A stretch of 64,000 nucleotides of DNA. Source: JBCBSZ01 sp039185015. GTDB lineage: Bacteria > Actinomycetota > Acidimicrobiia > Acidimicrobiales > Poriferisodalaceae. The notes beneath the pieces were generated by a model, which searched no databases, was not told where the DNA came from, and saw only the letters and a list, made by a program, of their open reading frames with translations. The position numbers were made by a program, and so were the translations under genes. Below are positions 32,590-40,262 of the stretch, one piece after another (position 1 is the stretch's first letter; every line of letters begins with the position of its first letter). The stretch lies in the NCBI GenBank assembly GCA_039185015.1, contig JBCDAU010000010.1:62001-126000 (forward strand), written 5' to 3'.

Positions 32590-33234
32590 ATGGACTTCGA
32601 CCTCGCCCAGACCGACGCCCTGCTCAGCACCACCCGCGCCGTCCGCAAGCGCCTGGACCTCGAGCGCGAGGTGCCCGACGACGTGCTGCTCGAGTGCCTG
32701 CAGCTCGCCGTACAGGCCCCGACCGGCTCGAACCGGCAGGGGTGGCGCTGGCTGATCGTGCGCGACGCCGAGAAGAAGCAGGCGCTCGCCGACCTCTACA
32801 ACGAGGTCGGCGGCGCCTACCTCGCCTCGCAGGCCGATCTCGTCGAGGAGGGCAGCCAGACCGGGAGGGTCATGACCTCGGCGGTCTACCTGTCCGAGCA
32901 CCTGCACGAGGTACCAGCGATGGTGATCCCGCTGATCATCGGGCGCCTCGACGACGACTCCACCAACTCGGCCGCCGGCCTGTTCGGCTCGATCATCCCG
33001 GCGATCTGGAGCTTCCAGCTCGCCCTCCGCAGTCGGGGACTCGGCAGCGCCTACACCACGCTGCACCTGGGGAAGGAGGCCGAGGCGGCCGAGCTGCTCG
33101 GCATCCCGGACCACATGACCCAGGCCGCGCTGCTGCCGGTCGCCTACACCAAGGGCACCGACTTCAAGCCGGCCGACCGGCCACCGGTCGAGGAGATCAC
33201 CTACCTCGACACCTACAAGAACCCGCTGCGCTGA
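32590..33234 (+). CDS. Nitroreductase-family flavoprotein
   Basis: The 214-residue protein matches the FMN-dependent nitroreductase family. It has TTRAVRKRLDLEREVPDDVL near the N-terminus (the Arg of the FMN phosphate site), LAVQAPTGSNRQGWRWLIV for FMN binding and SFQLALRSRGLGSAYTTLH in the second half. Substrates of these NAD(P)H-dependent reductases are broad and cannot be predicted. It is transcribed alone, divergent from the polymerase-like gene, and is followed by a hairpin terminator. Confidence 0.88.
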   Translation: MDFDLAQTDALLSTTRAVRKRLDLEREVPDDVLLECLQLAVQAPTGSNRQGWRWLIVRDAEKKQALADLYNEVGGAYLASQADLVEEGSQTGRVMTSAVYLSEHLHEVPAMVIPLIIGRLDDDSTNSAAGLFGSIIPAIWSFQLALRSRGLGSAYTTLHLGKEAEAAELLGIPDHMTQAALLPVAYTKGTDFKPADRPPVEEITYLDTYKNPLR

Positions 33235-33239
33235 TGCCC

Positions 33240-33263
33240 GGCTGGGGCCCCGGAGCCCCAGCC
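33240..33263. terminator. Hairpin after the nitroreductase stop
   Basis: GGCTGGGGC at 33240-33248 pairs perfectly with GCCCCAGCC at 33255-33263 around a 6-base loop, starting six bases after the stop. No T-tract follows. It lies between convergent genes and could act in both directions. Confidence 0.6.
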
Positions 33264-33273
33264 TCCTCCCGAG

Positions 33274-33301
33274 GTCCTCGCCCTGACGGGCTGCGGCCGG
33301 G
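33274..33301. repeat. Dispersed intergenic repeat, copy 1
   Basis: A 28-base sequence beginning GTCCTCGCCCTGACGGGC is identical to 56514-56541. The upstream CCCCGGAGCCCC block and the downstream GCCGTG are also shared, so the element is longer than the perfect core. Both copies lie just downstream of plus-strand genes at convergent junctions. Confidence 0.7.
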
Positions 33302-33351
33302 CCGTGCGCTGATGTCCCCGGCTGGGGCCCCGGAGCCGTGTCGGCGCGGGC

Positions 33352-34215
33352 TCAGGCCGGGTGGGGTGCTCGTTCGTCGTCGGCGCCCAGACCGGGGACG
33401 CCCTCGTCGCGGGCCCAGCGCATCATCATCACGAGCAGCGTGCCCCAGATGACGGGGATCGAGCCGACCTTCATGATCAGGCCGGCCATGGCCTGGTCGG
33501 TCCCGGCCTCCAGACCGAACACTCGCGGGGCGAGCTCGTAGATCTCGTAGAGCGGGAACTCCGAGAACGTCAAGAAGCTCGCCGGGAACACCGGGACGAT
33601 CGTGGCGGCGATGAACAGGTAGGCCATCTTCGCTCCGTAGCTCTTCCGGGTGTGCTCCGGGAGCGGTGAGCAGATCGGTAGCCACAGGATCAGCCCGGAC
33701 AGCAACCAGGCGACATCCATCACCGCGGAACCGGCCTGGTTGGCTCGGAGCACGTCGGTGGTGGCCGGGGCGTGCGTGAGCACGAGCACGACGTTGTAGA
33801 CGATGCCGGCCGTCAGCGGCCGGGCCAACCACAGCACCGCGCGGTACGCCCGGAGCTTCGACAGGAGCTGCCGAGCCATCCACTCGGGGACGCCGAGCAG
33901 CATGAGCGGGGCGGCGACCAGGCCGTACAGCAGGTACTGGAGCATGTGCGCCGAGGCGAGGTATGACGCTCCGAGCAGGCCGATCGGCCAGTCGGTCGCC
34001 AACCACACGACGAGGACGCCGGACAGGTAGCGGAAGGTGCGCCGGCGACGGTCGCCGTTGGGGGCGCCGCTGCGCGATCGTCGGTGCTGCGCCACGAGGT
34101 AGGGCACGGCGAGGGCGAGCATCGCCGCCCAGATCCCGGGGTACAGGCGCGGCGTCCAGGTGAACGGCTCGGCGATGGTGGAGCACCAGAAGCTGATGTC
34201 GACGGCGAGCAGCAT
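33352..34215 (-). CDS. ctaG: CtaG-type (caa3) cytochrome c oxidase assembly membrane protein
   Basis: The 287-residue protein has about seven membrane helices and the caa3_CtaG family features HMLQYLLYGLVAAPLMLLGV, LTHAPATTDV and FTWTPRLYPGIW. This family helps build the copper centre of haem-copper oxidases. The upstream gene encodes SCO1, another copper chaperone, and the two are back to back with no gap (SCO1 TAG at 34216-34218, ctaG ATG at 34213-34215). The oxidase itself is not in the window. Confidence 0.9.
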   Translation of the reverse strand: MLLAVDISFWCSTIAEPFTWTPRLYPGIWAAMLALAVPYLVAQHRRSRSGAPNGDRRRRTFRYLSGVLVVWLATDWPIGLLGASYLASAHMLQYLLYGLVAAPLMLLGVPEWMARQLLSKLRAYRAVLWLARPLTAGIVYNVVLVLTHAPATTDVLRANQAGSAVMDVAWLLSGLILWLPICSPLPEHTRKSYGAKMAYLFIAATIVPVFPASFLTFSEFPLYEIYELAPRVFGLEAGTDQAMAGLIMKVGSIPVIWGTLLVMMMRWARDEGVPGLGADDERAPHPA

Positions 34216-34866
34216 CTATGCGGCCTCCTCGCCGGTCAGCTCGGCGAGCACGGGGAGATCTTCGACCAACTCGGACTGGCGGGTGCCGAAGGGATAGATG
34301 ACGTACCCGCGATCATCAGGAGCGTAGGCCAGGAGCTGCCCCGCATGACCCACCAGGTAGCCCGCTTCTTCGGGATCGCCTTCGATGTCGGCGGGCACGA
34401 CCCCGGCCGCCTCCTGGGCGACGATCAGCTGGTCGACGCTGCCGGTGAGTCCGACGAAGTCGTCGTCGAAGTTGTCGAGCCACTCGCGGATGGTGTCGGG
34501 GTCGTCCCGGCCCGGGTCGACGCTCACGAACACCACCGTCGCATCGGGCATGCCCGGCCGGTCGAGCGCCTCCGACAGCTGCGCGAGGTGGACCGGGCAG
34601 ATGTCGGGGCACTCGGTGTAGCCGAAGTACACCAGGGTCAGCTCGCCGCCCGTCTCCTCCAAGAAGTCGAAGTCGCGACCGCTGGTGTCGGTCAGCACGA
34701 AGTCCGGTCGCTCGGTCGGGGCCGAGAGCTCGACACCGGCGAGGCCGAGGGGCCCGCTCTCCTCGTCGTCGCCCGAGCAGCCGGCGCCGATCAGCGCCAC
34801 GAGGGCGAGGGAGAGGACCAGGGGTCGTGTGCGCACCGTCGGGTTCAACGTCGGAGCACGTCGCAT
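34216..34866 (-). CDS. SCO1/SenC-family copper chaperone lipoprotein
   Basis: The 216-residue thioredoxin-fold protein delivers copper to cytochrome oxidase. A lipoprotein signal peptide (LVLSLALVALIGAGCSG) has its lipobox Cys near residue 30. The copper-binding CxxxC is present in GYTECPDICPVH, and the distal His appears in YLVGHAGQLL. ATG 34866 was chosen because it gives a proper signal peptide; an ATG 33 bases upstream is in frame. It sits directly upstream of ctaG on the same strand. Confidence 0.92.
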   Translation of the reverse strand: MRRAPTLNPTVRTRPLVLSLALVALIGAGCSGDDEESGPLGLAGVELSAPTERPDFVLTDTSGRDFDFLEETGGELTLVYFGYTECPDICPVHLAQLSEALDRPGMPDATVVFVSVDPGRDDPDTIREWLDNFDDDFVGLTGSVDQLIVAQEAAGVVPADIEGDPEEAGYLVGHAGQLLAYAPDDRGYVIYPFGTRQSELVEDLPVLAELTGEEAA

Positions 34867-34958
34867 CAGTTCCGAGGTTGGCGCGCGGCGCAACGCCACG
34901 CCAACCCCGTCGGTGTGCCAGAGGGAACAGCGGGCGCCGCCGGTACGTTCGAAGAGTC

Positions 34959-35807
34959 ATGAACGCCGACGACCAGGCCGGTACCGCGGTGGAGACGTGC
35001 TTCTACCACCGGGATCGCGAGACGGGTCGTCACTGCACGCGGTGTGGCCGTCCGGCCTGCCCCGAGTGCCTCCGCGCCGCCTCGGTCGGCGCTCACTGCT
35101 TCCAGTGCGTCCGCGACGCGGCGCCGGCTCGATCCGAGACCCGACGGGTCCAGCGGGTGCTCGCCGGCCATCCCCTCAACGTCACCAAGGTCCTCATCGG
35201 CGCGAACGTGGCCGTCTTCCTGCTCGGCGTCGCCCTCGACGGCGGCGTGCGCACCCGCGGCGAGCTGGCCATCGACTACGGGCTGTTCGGCCCGTTCGTC
35301 GGCCAGTTCGGCGAGTGGTGGCGGATCTTCACCAGCGGGTTCCTCCACGCCGGGATGCTCCACCTGGGCCTGAACATGATGGCGCTGTGGTTCCTCGGGC
35401 GGATGCTCGAGCCTGCGCTCGGCAGCGCCCGCTTCGCCGGGGTGTACGTCGCCAGCCTCATCGGTGGGTCCTTCGGGGCGCTGCTCGCCTCCCCCAACGC
35501 TCTCACCGTGGGTGCTTCGGGGGCCATCTACGGGCTCCTCGGCGCCGCCTTCACCGGGTCCAGGGCGAGGGGATTGAACCCGTTCGACAGCGGGATCGGC
35601 GGCCTGTTGCTGATCAACCTGCTCGTCACCTTCGCCGTGCCCGGGATCTCGATCGGAGGCCACCTCGGTGGCCTGATCGCCGGGGGCCTGCTGGGCTTCG
35701 TGCTGCTCCATCCCTCCACCCAACGACGCGTCGGTGTCGCTAGTCTGTCGGTGTCCGCGATCGCGGTGATCGGGCTGATCGGGGCGCTCTGGGCCGCCAA
35801 CCTGTGA
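34959..35807 (+). CDS. Rhomboid-family intramembrane serine protease with N-terminal zinc-binding domain
   Basis: The 282-residue protein begins with a B-box-like Cys/His cluster (CFYHRDRETGRHCTRCGRPA, then CPECL and HCFQC), followed by six membrane helices. The rhomboid catalytic Ser187 is in VGASGAIYGLLG, and the partner His235 is in GGHLGGLIAGG. The HAGMLHLGLNMM motif of helix 2 is also present. This domain order is common in actinobacterial rhomboids. ATG 34959 was chosen because it begins just before the zinc cluster. It is divergent from the SCO1 gene. Confidence 0.93.
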   Translation: MNADDQAGTAVETCFYHRDRETGRHCTRCGRPACPECLRAASVGAHCFQCVRDAAPARSETRRVQRVLAGHPLNVTKVLIGANVAVFLLGVALDGGVRTRGELAIDYGLFGPFVGQFGEWWRIFTSGFLHAGMLHLGLNMMALWFLGRMLEPALGSARFAGVYVASLIGGSFGALLASPNALTVGASGAIYGLLGAAFTGSRARGLNPFDSGIGGLLLINLLVTFAVPGISIGGHLGGLIAGGLLGFVLLHPSTQRRVGVASLSVSAIAVIGLIGALWAANL

Positions 35808-35845
35808 CACACGGTGACGCCGAGACGGCCACCCACTGAGTCATT

Positions 35846-35874
35846 TTGGCAAAGCGGTTGGAGCGGTCTATCGT
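35846..35874 (+). promoter_or_regulatory. Promoter of the putative small RNA
   Basis: TTGGCA at 35846-35851 and TATCGT at 35869-35874 are separated by exactly 17 bases, a good match to a housekeeping sigma-70 promoter (four of six in the -10). The sequence is relatively AT-rich for this genome. The predicted start is near 35880-35882. Confidence 0.6.
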
Positions 35875-35880
35875 GCCCGC

Positions 35881-35973
35881 CGTCACATGAGGACGTGTTG
35901 CGCCGAGCCCACCTCAGGCGCAGCACCAGCTGGCCGGTAGGGAGCCCACCGCCCTGCCGGCCAGCGCTCTTTT
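35881..35973 (+). ncRNA. Putative small RNA: two long hairpins with matching C-rich loops (6C-like)
   Basis: No protein gene fits this 184-base gap. Hairpin 1 pairs 35895-35904 with 35917-35926 (10 bp, one G-U) around the loop GAGCCCACCTCA. Hairpin 2 pairs 35929-35942 with 35952-35965 (14 bp, one G-U) around AGCCCACCG and is followed by CTCTTTTCC, a rho-independent terminator. Both loops display AGCCCACC. A promoter lies in the right place for a transcript of about 93 bases. The layout recalls the actinobacterial 6C RNA, whose two hairpins carry C-rich loops, but I cannot confirm family membership by eye. Confidence 0.65.
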
Positions 35974-35991
35974 CCGGGCCCCGTCGCTGCC

Positions 35992-37092
35992 TCAGGGACG
36001 CACCTCGACCAGGGCCTCCCGCCACGGTCGGAGGTCGTCGGGGACCGGTGCCGGAGCCACCCCGGGGCCCCGATGAACGCGGACCACGCCCTCGTCGGCG
36101 GGCGCCGATCCGACGACGTCTTCGGCGAGGTAGTCGGTCGCCGGGCCGACGTCGCCGACCTCGGTCATCCCTGGGAGACCGGCGAGGGTGATCACGATCT
36201 GGCGGGCGAACCCGCTCTCCCACATACCCCCGACCCACACGCTCGCCCCTCGGTCGACGCACAGGTCGTGGACGGCGACCGCTCGGTCGATCCCGCCGAG
36301 GCGGGCCGGCTTGCACGACAACGACCGGCACGCGCCGAGCTCCAGCGCGTCGGCGGCACGAGTCGGTGAGTCGATCGATTCGTCGAGGGCGATCGGCGTG
36401 CGCATCTCGCGCTGCAGGGCGGCCGAGGCGGTCAGGCGGTCGGCTGCGTAGGGCTGCTCGAGCAGCCCGAGCCCCAGATCGTCGAGCGCGAGCAGTGCGT
36501 CCAGGTCCGCCGGGCCGTAGCTACCGTTCGCATCGGCGTGCAGCTCGACGTCGCCACCGACGGCGTCCCGCACGGCGGCCAACGGTCGCAGGTCCTCCCC
36601 AGGGCGGATCTTCAGCTTGATCCGACCGACGCCGTCCGCCGCGAGCTGCTCCGCACGCTCCACGAGCTCGTCGACCGGTCCGAGGCCGAGCACGGCACCG
36701 ACCGGCACGACGTCGCTCTCGACGCCGAGGTCGTCGGCGAGGGACCGACCGGCGACGCGCAGGCGGGCGTCGAGCAGCGCCGTCGACACCGCCATCCGCA
36801 CCGTCGGCCACCCGGCCAGCCGCACGACGGCGTCGAGGGTGCCCGGCTCGATGTCGGCGGCCGCGAGCACCTGCGGCAGCACGTGATCGGTCAGCACCAG
36901 CTCGGCGCCGGCGAGGTGATCGGGCAGGTACGTCGGGGTCGAGAGCGCCGAGCACTCCCCCCAACCGTCGCCGAGATCGGTGCGGAGGCGGAGCAGGATG
37001 GTTCGACGTTCGTGTTCGACGCCGTGGGCGGCCCGAAGGGGCGTCCGGAGGGGCAGTCGTACTCGGTGCAGCTCCGCGGCCTCGACCCTCAT
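35992..37092 (-). CDS. menC: o-Succinylbenzoate synthase / N-acylamino acid racemase-like enolase-superfamily enzyme
   Basis: The 366-residue protein belongs to the muconate-lactonising/OSBS group. It shows the KLKI catalytic lysine motif, the three metal ligands in DANGSYG, LLEQPYA and ALDESIDSP, and the opposite-face lysine in SCKPARLGG. GGMWESGFARQIVI is the usual end of the barrel. The best guess is MenC of menaquinone synthesis, which would suit a quinone-dependent respiratory chain; a racemase or dipeptide epimerase role is possible. ATG 37092 gives the normal family start. No other men gene is in the window. Confidence 0.75.
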   Translation of the reverse strand: MRVEAAELHRVRLPLRTPLRAAHGVEHERRTILLRLRTDLGDGWGECSALSTPTYLPDHLAGAELVLTDHVLPQVLAAADIEPGTLDAVVRLAGWPTVRMAVSTALLDARLRVAGRSLADDLGVESDVVPVGAVLGLGPVDELVERAEQLAADGVGRIKLKIRPGEDLRPLAAVRDAVGGDVELHADANGSYGPADLDALLALDDLGLGLLEQPYAADRLTASAALQREMRTPIALDESIDSPTRAADALELGACRSLSCKPARLGGIDRAVAVHDLCVDRGASVWVGGMWESGFARQIVITLAGLPGMTEVGDVGPATDYLAEDVVGSAPADEGVVRVHRGPGVAPAPVPDDLRPWREALVEVRP

Positions 37093-37182
37093 CGACGGAT
37101 GCTGCCATCTCCCCGGTCGGCGGGGCGAGCGGCCGGTGTTCACTGCCAGGTTCGACGTGCGGCGTCCGAAGGACGACCGCGC

Positions 37183-37728
37183 TCAGTCCCGCCGGTGGTC
37201 CCTGAGGATCGCGGCGAGCGCCGCGAGGACCTCGATCGGGTCGGCGAGCTCCGCCGCATCGAACTCGACCGACGCGAGCTCGACCGGAGGGTCGCCGGCG
37301 GGGCGGATCAGGCTGCCGGGACGGATCTCTGCGAACGGCTGAGCCGTCTCGTCGAGCTGTCGTCGACGCTCTCCCAGGAAGCTCGCTCCCACCGACTCGA
37401 CGAATGCGATGACCTCGCCGGAGTCCGGGTCGGCGAGACCGATCGCGTAGCTGACGACGACCATGTCGTCCCGGCTCCGACACGCGTAGCCGGCGACGGC
37501 GTAGAGATCGAGGAGCGCGTCCGGCACCCGCACCGTGAGCCCGTCGACGCGGAGCCGCTCGAGCGCCGCGTCGAGGTCGTCCGCCCGGAGGTGCTCGACG
37601 ACCTCGTCACAGGGGCTCGTGCCCACCTCCGGCAGCGGGACGGGCGCGTCGGTGCCCGAGCAGCCCGCCGTCGACACGACCAGTGCCGCTCCAGCGACCC
37701 AGGCGCCTCGCCGCTTCACGTCAGCCAT
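37183..37728 (-). CDS. Lipoprotein of unknown function
   Basis: The 181-residue protein has a short basic N-terminus, a hydrophobic stretch and a lipobox ending at Cys (GAALVVSTAGCSG), so it should be an outer-surface lipoprotein. The mature part is acidic with one further Cys pair (TSPCDEVVEHL and AGYACRSRDDM). No family is recognised. ATG 37728 was chosen for the signal peptide; the frame is open 15 bases further. It lies 90 bases upstream of menC on the same strand. Confidence 0.75.
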   Translation of the reverse strand: MADVKRRGAWVAGAALVVSTAGCSGTDAPVPLPEVGTSPCDEVVEHLRADDLDAALERLRVDGLTVRVPDALLDLYAVAGYACRSRDDMVVVSYAIGLADPDSGEVIAFVESVGASFLGERRRQLDETAQPFAEIRPGSLIRPAGDPPVELASVEFDAAELADPIEVLAALAAILRDHRRD

Positions 37729-38052
37729 CGGTCCCACCACCATCGTCGACGACGCCCCCCAGCGTCGCCGGCCAGCCTCGTCCTGTCATGGCAGTCGCGC
37801 GCTCGATCTCGGCGCGGCCTTCAGCGCTGCCACCCGGCGCCGACGAGTCCAGGCGGCCCGGCGCTGCCCACCGGCGGCGGGCCGCCCACACCGAGACGGC
37901 GCCTCCGAGTCCACAGCCGGAGGCGCCGTCGTCGCGCACTCGCTCGCCGCCCTCACGGCGAGCCCACCCGCGTGCCGCCGCGACGGTGCGGCGACGGGCG
38001 CGACGAGACCCCGTCACCCGGGATGGACGGCGATCGACGCGAGAATGGGGGG
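37729..38052. other. Divergent intergenic region with one perfect hairpin
   Basis: This 324-base gap separates two divergent genes. It shows no convincing gene on either strand. Its one clear element is a hairpin: GACGGCGCCTCC at 37895-37906 and its exact complement at 37919-37930 with a 12-base loop. There is no T-tract. Promoters for both neighbours should lie here, but I cannot assign hexamers with confidence. Confidence 0.6.
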
Positions 38053-39333
38053 ATGGACGACCTCTCCACCACCCGCGAGCTGGCGGCCTACATCGACGCG
38101 TCGCCCTCGCCGTTCCATGCGGTGGCCGAGGTGGCGGAGCGGCTCGACGCCGCCGGCTACGCCGAGCTCGACCCGGCGGCCGCATGGGACGAGCTCCCCG
38201 ACGCGGGGTACATCCGCCGCGGTGGGGCGATCATCGCCTGGTCGGCACCGCCCGACGCTCCGGCGACGACGCCGTTCGTGCTCGTCGGCGCCCACACCGA
38301 CAGCCCCAACCTGCGCATCAAGGCCCGGCCCGACGTCGGCTCGGTCGGATGGCGACAGGTCGGTGTCGAGGTCTACGGCGGCGTGCTCCTCAACTCCTGG
38401 CTCGACCGAGACCTCGGCATCTCCGGCCGGGTCGTGCTCCGAGACGGTGACTCGACCGAGACCCGCCTGCTGCTCGTCGACCGTCCCCTGCTCCGGGTGG
38501 CGCAGCTGGCGATCCACCTCGATCGAGGCGCGAACGACGGCCTCAAGCTCGACAAGCAGCGGCACCTCACCCCGATCTGGGGCGTCGGCAGCGTCGAGCA
38601 GGGCGACTTCGCCACCTTCGTCGCGCACGAGCTCGGTGTCTCCCAGGACGAGATCCTCGCCTGGGACCTGATGACCCACGACGTCACGCCGTCGTCGCTG
38701 CTCGGACGCGACGACGAGCTGTTGGCCGCGCCCCGCATCGACAACCTCTGCTCGGTGTACTGCGCGACCGACGCGCTGCTCCGCAGCGACGAGCGGGACC
38801 CGTCCTCGGTCCGGGTGTTCGTCGCGTTCGACCACGAGGAGGTCGGCTCGGCGACCTCGACCGGTGCGGGCGGGCCCGAGCTGCGCCGGATCCTCGAGCG
38901 GCTCGCCACGGCCCGGGGCGGGACCCGGGACGACTTCCACCGGGCGATGAGCGCGAGCTACGTCGTGTCGGCGGACGGTGCGCACGCCACGCACCCGAAC
39001 TGGCCCGAGCGGCACGAGCCCTCCCACCACGTCGCCGTCAACGCCGGCCCGGTGGTGAAGATCAACGCCAACCAGCGGTACGCCAGCGACGCCGAGACCA
39101 TCGCCCGGTTCGAGCTGGCCTGCGAGCGAGCCGGCGTGCCGGTCCAGCGCTACGTGCACCGCAATGACCTGCCCTGTGGCTCGACGATCGGCCCGATCAC
39201 CGCAGCGAACCTCGGCGTGCCGGTCGTCGACGTCGGGGTGGCGCAGCTCTCGATGCACTCGGCTCGGGAGATGATCGGCGCCCACGATCCCGAGCTCATG
39301 GTGTCGGCCCTCGCCGAGCTCCTGGCGACGTGA
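38053..39333 (+). CDS. M18-family metallo-aminopeptidase
   Basis: The 426-residue enzyme is a dinuclear zinc aminopeptidase of the aspartyl-aminopeptidase family. Family landmarks are ASPSPFHAVAEVAERLDAAG near the N-terminus, LVGAHTDSPNLRIK (first metal His/Asp), FVAFDHEEVGSATSTGAGGP (general base and metal Glu) and LDRDLGISGRV. The C-terminal LSMHSAREMIGAHD supplies the last metal His. ATG 38053 is preceded by a G-rich ribosome site. Its stop overlaps the following nuclease gene (GTGA). Confidence 0.92.
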   Translation: MDDLSTTRELAAYIDASPSPFHAVAEVAERLDAAGYAELDPAAAWDELPDAGYIRRGGAIIAWSAPPDAPATTPFVLVGAHTDSPNLRIKARPDVGSVGWRQVGVEVYGGVLLNSWLDRDLGISGRVVLRDGDSTETRLLLVDRPLLRVAQLAIHLDRGANDGLKLDKQRHLTPIWGVGSVEQGDFATFVAHELGVSQDEILAWDLMTHDVTPSSLLGRDDELLAAPRIDNLCSVYCATDALLRSDERDPSSVRVFVAFDHEEVGSATSTGAGGPELRRILERLATARGGTRDDFHRAMSASYVVSADGAHATHPNWPERHEPSHHVAVNAGPVVKINANQRYASDAETIARFELACERAGVPVQRYVHRNDLPCGSTIGPITAANLGVPVVDVGVAQLSMHSAREMIGAHDPELMVSALAELLAT

Positions 39334-40262
39334 CGACGCTCACGGCGACGCAGGAGGAGGTCCTCGACCGGATCCGTCCGTCTCGCGACAGCCGGCGCAC
39401 CTGGCCGACCCACCTCCGGGCTGAGCTGCGGCACCGCCTCGAGACCGAGCTCGGGCCCGACCTGGCCGAGCTCGATGACCCGCTGTGGGTCTCGAAGCAC
39501 GGGCTGACGAGCGTCTCGGGCTGCGAGCGCAGCTTCGTCGAGGCCCCACCGTTCGAGTGGTCGGTCCCGACCGCCAGGGGCTCGGTCGTGCACAAGGCCG
39601 TCGAACTGTCGGTGCACCGGCGGGGCGAGCCGACGCCGCTCGACCTCGTCGAGGACGCCATCGCGCTGCTCGAGGCCGACGACCGCGACCGCAGCGTCGG
39701 CGAGTTCCTCCGCCACACCGGCGACCCGCTCCGCGCCGAGCTGATCAGCGAGGTGACGACGCTCGTCTCCCAGTTCCTGGAGGTGTTCCCGCCGATCGCA
39801 CGGGCGTGGCGACCGACCTGCGAGGCCCGGCGGCGGGTCGAGCTCTGCGACGACCGGCTCGTGCTGTCGGGCCGCTTCGACCTGACCCTCGGTGTGCCCG
39901 ACGGCGATCGGGCGGGCCGGGTCGTGCTCGACATCAAGACCGGCACGCCCCGGCCACAGCACCGCGAGGAGCTCCGGTACTACGCGCTCCTCGAGGCCTT
40001 CTACAACGGGGTGCCCCCGGCGAGGGTGGCCAGCCTCTACCTGGACTCGGGACGTGTGGACTACGACGACGTCGACGAGGGCGTGCTCGAGGCCGCGCTC
40101 CGCCAGGTCGTCGGCGGCACCCGTCGCCTCGCGGCGCTCGCGACCGGGACCGAACCCGCAGAGCGCGCCGGGCCCGCCTGCAGATGGTGCGCACTCCGGG
40201 CAGAATGCCGGACCGGGACGGCCTGGCTGGCCGACGACGATCTCGAAGGGGAGTTCACATGA
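39330..40262 (+). CDS. PD-(D/E)XK nuclease with Fe-S cysteine motif (RecB/Cas4-like)
   Basis: The 310-residue protein has the RecB-family nuclease core: GSVVHKAVELSVHRR (motif with conserved His), SGRFDLTLGV and VVLDIKTGTP (the D...DxK active site), and ELRYYALLEAFYNG. Four cysteines fit the AddB/Cas4 iron-sulfur pattern, one near residue 65 (TSVSGCERSF) and three in CRWCALRAEC (C-x2-C-x5-C) near the C-terminus. It may act in DNA repair or end processing. No helicase or CRISPR genes are nearby. GTG 39330 overlaps the aminopeptidase stop, and its own end overlaps the hydratase start. Confidence 0.85.
   Translation: MTTLTATQEEVLDRIRPSRDSRRTWPTHLRAELRHRLETELGPDLAELDDPLWVSKHGLTSVSGCERSFVEAPPFEWSVPTARGSVVHKAVELSVHRRGEPTPLDLVEDAIALLEADDRDRSVGEFLRHTGDPLRAELISEVTTLVSQFLEVFPPIARAWRPTCEARRRVELCDDRLVLSGRFDLTLGVPDGDRAGRVVLDIKTGTPRPQHREELRYYALLEAFYNGVPPARVASLYLDSGRVDYDDVDEGVLEAALRQVVGGTRRLAALATGTEPAERAGPACRWCALRAECRTGTAWLADDDLEGEFT

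Larger units (their letters stand above)
33228..33337 (+). repeat. Imperfect direct duplication at the end of the nitroreductase gene
   Basis: The segment starting GCGCTGATG and continuing into the GGCTGGGGCCCCGGAGCC block at 33228-33257 recurs at 33306-33337, about 80 bases downstream. The first copy includes the nitroreductase stop codon. A 21-base core, 33237-33257 and 33317-33337, is identical. Confidence 0.7.

Noticed and set aside
37721..38185. 154-codon minus-strand frame in the divergent gap before the aminopeptidase
   Set aside because: It is Arg/Gly-rich, lacks any domain, and overlaps the start of the aminopeptidase gene.
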